DNA from: DASPMP01 sp035758925
Lineage (GTDB): Bacteria; Gemmatimonadota; Gemmatimonadetes; Gemmatimonadales; Gemmatimonadaceae
Direction: 5' to 3'
Assembly (NCBI GenBank): GCA_035758925.1
Contig: DASTVV010000130.1
Location: 1-8,982, forward strand
Length of the DNA stretch: 8,982 nucleotides
Positions 7,374-8,982 of the stretch are shown one piece after another. The notes below the pieces were generated by a model. It was not told the origin of the DNA. It was given only the letters and a program-made list of their open reading frames with translations, and made no database searches. The translations under genes and the position numbers were made by a program. The first letter of the stretch is position 1, and every line of letters begins with the position of its first letter.

Positions 7374-7435
7374 GCGTCTGGCTGCTGCTCTCTGAATGCG
7401 TCGATCATGGCGTCGATGAAAAGTAGACGCGTCAC
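7374..7435. promoter_or_regulatory. divergent intergenic region with paired 8-mers
   Basis: These 62 bases separate the divergent EamA and small + strand genes, so promoters for both should lie here or inside the gene starts. No convincing -35/-10 pair is visible on either strand. Two identical octamers GCGTCGAT occur at 7398-7405 and 7410-7417, 12 bases apart, followed by the palindrome GACGCGTC at 7426-7433. These could be operator half-sites, but in GC-rich DNA such short matches can be chance. Confidence 0.35.
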
Positions 7436-7882
7436 ATGGGCCAGTCTATGTTGCGCCAGATGCAGGTAGCCTTCGCGCTCTTCGCCGACGCAGCCAACCT
7501 CTCGCAGGAGGGGAAGCTGAACGTGCTCGGCGTCTTCGACGCCCTTCAGGTTGGACAGTTGCCCGCGGTGCATCCGCGCGCGCATCTGGTGGTGCATCTC
7601 AAGGGAACGCTCACGGACGTGGGCCGGCACACGGTGACGCTGCGGTGGATCAATCCGCAGGGCAGCGAGCTCTGGACCAGCACCGGAGAGCTGAACGTCG
7701 GCCAGCCACCCAGCGGCGTGACGGACATGGACCTGCCGCTCATCGCGCAGATCGATCTGCCCATCGACGGCGCGGGCAAGTACAAGATGACGGTGTCGCT
7801 GGACGACCGGCAGAACGCGGAAGTGCCGGTGCAGGTGAGAACGGTGCAAGCGGTGCGGCCGCCCGGCGGCCTTTTCTCATAG
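7436..7882 (+). CDS. conserved hypothetical protein, DUF6941-like
   Basis: A 148-residue soluble protein. The opening MQVAFALFADAANLSQEGKL followed by NVLGVFD resembles, from memory, the DUF6941 family of small proteins of unknown function that begin with a similar 'cell/ADYAN...GKLNIxGxFD' segment; I could not check this. The rest alternates hydrophobic and polar residues (HLVVHLKGTL, HTVTLRWINPQG, KYKMTVSLDD, VPVQVRTVQAV), suggesting a beta-sandwich. No signal peptide or membrane segment. Three in-frame ATGs (7436, 7448, 7460) are possible starts and none has a clear ribosome binding site; the third would put the conserved MQVAFALF at the very N-terminus. The gene stands alone: divergent from the EamA gene and convergent with the NlpC/P60 gene. 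Confidence 0.8.
   Translation: MGQSMLRQMQVAFALFADAANLSQEGKLNVLGVFDALQVGQLPAVHPRAHLVVHLKGTLTDVGRHTVTLRWINPQGSELWTSTGELNVGQPPSGVTDMDLPLIAQIDLPIDGAGKYKMTVSLDDRQNAEVPVQVRTVQAVRPPGGLFS
7857..7878 (+). terminator. terminator-like hairpin inside the 3' end of the small gene
   Basis: GGCCGCCCGGCGGCC (7857-7871) is a 7-base inverted repeat around a central C that can form a stem of about 6 GC pairs with a 3-base loop. It is followed at once by TTTTCTC (7872-7878). This is the layout of an intrinsic terminator, unusual in that it overlaps the last eight codons and ends just before the TAG at 7880-7882. The U-tract is short, so function is uncertain. Confidence 0.4.
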
Positions 7883-7916
7883 AGGCTGGCCTCTCTCTCG
7901 CAAAGACACTGCATTA

Positions 7917-8041
7917 AACGCGGAGAACGCGGAGGAACCAACACAGGCTTTGTTGGTCTCGGCGTTCGAGGCTTTCGCGCCAGAACACAACAACAAGAGG
8001 TTTTCCTCCGCGTTCTCCGCGACCTCCGCGACCTCCGCGTT
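7917..8041. repeat. inverted 9-base tandem-repeat element with nested hairpin
   Basis: The element fills most of the 174-base gap between two convergent genes. The left arm has two tandem AACGCGGAG units (7917-7934). The right arm has four complementary units: CTCCGCGTT (8006-8014), CTCCGCGAC (8015-8023), CTCCGCGAC (8024-8032) and CTCCGCGTT (8033-8041). Bases 7919-7937 and 8003-8021 are perfectly complementary over 19 bases. Inside the 65-base loop is a second hairpin, ACCAACA (7937-7943) with TGTTGGT (7951-7957), which shares one base with the outer stem. A small GAGG-TTTT-CCTC hairpin (7997-8008) overlaps the right arm. It could be a dispersed REP-like repeat or a bidirectional transcription end. 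No transposase is nearby. Confidence 0.8.
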
Positions 8042-8056
8042 GAAACCCTCTCGCTT

Positions 8057-8839
8057 TTACCTCGGTAGAACGCGTCGCGCCTTGAGGAACCTGCCCCGGA
8101 GCGCCGCGACGTAATCATCGCCCGTGTCCGCGATGTTCTCGCGATGATAGCCACCGCGGCCGAGAGCCAGGTGCACGAGGTGCCGAGACCCGAGCGCGAT
8201 CGCCACGTGCGTCACCCACTTGTCCTCGCGATCTGAAAAGAACGCCAGGTCCGCCGCCTGCAGGTCGTCGAGACCGCCGGCATCCGTACCCACCTCGGAC
8301 TGTTGCCAGGCGTCGCGCGGCAGCGGGACGTCGTGCAGTCCGTAGATCGTCTGCACGAACCCCGAGCAGTCCGCGCCCCATGGCGTGATCCCGCCCCACA
8401 AATACGGCGTTCCTTCGAAGAGCACCTGGGCCGATCGCGTGATCGCCAGGGGATCGCGCGGAAACCGCTCGGCAAGATGGGCGACGTCCACCGTCGTTCC
8501 GACCTGCACGACTTCGTCCGGCGAGAGACGCGCGCCGAGCGGCAGCGAGCGATGTTGGCCGGCCGGATCACGCGTGAAGCAGCCCAGCGAGATTCGCGTC
8601 ATGTCCGCGGCGCGTTTCGAGCCATTCTGCGGCACAGGCGCGAGGAATCCGCGATGGATCCACCCTTCGTATCGGTCCATGCCACGCGCGAGAAACCAAT
8701 CCTCCTGCTGGTCCAGCAGATCCACGAGGTGGCCCGAGAGTCGCTGTGAGATCTGCGGGCTGGCCACGTACGGTTCGCCGTACATCGGAGCGATCGGCAC
8801 GCGCACCATCGCATGGCCGGGCGCGGTCAATTCGGCCAT
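8057..8839 (-). CDS. NlpC/P60 (C40) cysteine peptidase with N-terminal SH3-like region
   Basis: A 260-residue peptidase predicted to cut gamma-D-glutamyl-diamino acid bonds in peptidoglycan peptides. Residues 10-120 look like one or two bacterial SH3-type domains (APMYGEP... and later VGTTVDVAHL). Residues 125-255 are the NlpC/P60 domain: GTPYLWGG (143-150), catalytic Cys158 in ADCSGF, His211 in THVAIALG, and His223 in LVHLALGRGG as the probable third residue. No signal peptide is present, and an upstream start is excluded because two in-frame TAG codons precede the ATG directly. It may thus act in the cytoplasm on recycled muropeptides, like Bacillus YkfC, which shares this SH3 plus NlpC/P60 layout. 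The start is 3 bases after the stop of the upstream gene, so translation is probably coupled. Confidence 0.92.
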   Translation of the reverse strand: MAELTAPGHAMVRVPIAPMYGEPYVASPQISQRLSGHLVDLLDQQEDWFLARGMDRYEGWIHRGFLAPVPQNGSKRAADMTRISLGCFTRDPAGQHRSLPLGARLSPDEVVQVGTTVDVAHLAERFPRDPLAITRSAQVLFEGTPYLWGGITPWGADCSGFVQTIYGLHDVPLPRDAWQQSEVGTDAGGLDDLQAADLAFFSDREDKWVTHVAIALGSRHLVHLALGRGGYHRENIADTGDDYVAALRGRFLKARRVLPR

Positions 8840-8842
8840 CTA

Positions 8843-8982
8843 CTAGTCCGCGAGTCCCCGAATGCCGTCCCGGCCCTTCGCGGTGCGCACGCTACGCTCG
8901 ATGGCCTCCTCGAGCGCGGCCGTCGCGAGCAGCTCGAGCGGCATGAGCGCCCCGCGTTCCCCGTCCGGATCGCTGAGGGCGA
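8843..8982 (-). CDS. 3' end of an unidentified gene, possibly P1-family peptidase
   Basis: The last 46 codons of a gene entering from the right edge, ending in TAG at 8843-8845. The readable C-terminus contains MPLELLATAALEEAIERS, then VRTAKGRDGIRGLAD. The pattern 'AT.EEAI..S...A..GRDG...L' resembles the C-terminal end of P1-family peptidases (DmpA/L-aminopeptidase D-esterase), from memory; the fragment is too short to be sure. Evidence for coding: the frame is open to the window edge and the stop lies 3 bases upstream of the NlpC/P60 ATG (TAG TAG ATG), typical of an operon. A peptidase here would fit cell-wall peptide recycling with its neighbour. Confidence 0.6.
   Translation of the reverse strand, partial: ALSDPDGERGALMPLELLATAALEEAIERSVRTAKGRDGIRGLAD

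Noticed and set aside
7370..7849. Open frame of 159 codons on the - strand whose stop overlaps the EamA start (ATGA)
   Set aside because: The overlap looks operon-like and the last residues (LLFIDAMIDAFREQQ) look protein-like, but most of the frame is His/Arg-rich and antisense to the small + strand gene, which has a better protein sequence. A very short leader ORF just before EamA cannot be excluded.
7881..7894. Small hairpin AGAGG-CTGG-CCTCT just after the small gene as a terminator
   Set aside because: The stem is only 5 base pairs and is not followed by a T run; the hairpin at 7857-7878 is the better candidate.
7917..8041. CRISPR-like array in the intergenic repeats
   Set aside because: Units are 9 bases, directly adjacent with no spacers, and arranged in inverted orientation; no cas genes are present.

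Overview
The window is high-GC bacterial chromosome, densely coding, with genes running in two opposed blocks and very short or negative spacing between them. GC-rich codon use, frequent GTG/TTG starts and the neighbourhood tlpA-like, ybbR-like, tsaD, lgt suggest a soil or environmental bacterium, most probably Gemmatimonadota. This is an inference from gene style and content; no rRNA or other marker is present to prove it.

Layout. Bases 2-3010 (+ strand) hold four genes that each overlap the next by 4 bases: the C-terminal part of a TlpA/ResA-like thioredoxin protein, a single-pass YbbR-domain protein, the tRNA threonylcarbamoyltransferase TsaD, and a divergent Lgt-type prolipoprotein diacylglyceryl transferase. 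Bases 2955-7373 (- strand) hold a second apparent operon, read right to left: an EamA/DMT transporter, a HAD-family phosphatase, an unrecognised helical 177-residue protein, and a 733-residue protein combining a signal peptide, two c-type cytochrome domains and an FTR1-type iron permease. The two operons converge and their last genes share 56 bases.

From a 62-base divergent intergenic region (7374-7435) a small gene of unknown function (probably DUF6941-like) runs on the + strand to 7882. Its last codons contain a terminator-like hairpin. A 174-base intergenic gap follows, holding an inverted arrangement of 9-base tandem repeats with a nested hairpin. Beyond it, on the - strand, lie an NlpC/P60 peptidase without a signal peptide and the 3' end of another gene (8843-8982) whose short C-terminus faintly resembles P1-family aminopeptidases.

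Functionally the left block mixes translation fidelity (t6A synthesis) with envelope maturation (thiol redox, lipoprotein lipidation, YbbR). The middle block looks like high-affinity iron import with electron-transfer domains built in, plus accessory genes. The right end looks like peptidoglycan-peptide turnover. I see no phage genes, transposase, CRISPR array, tRNA or rRNA. The most notable items are the Lgt variant lacking several residues needed in the E. coli enzyme, the structured repeat element between the convergent genes, and the cytochrome-FTR1 fusion with its unknown partner.
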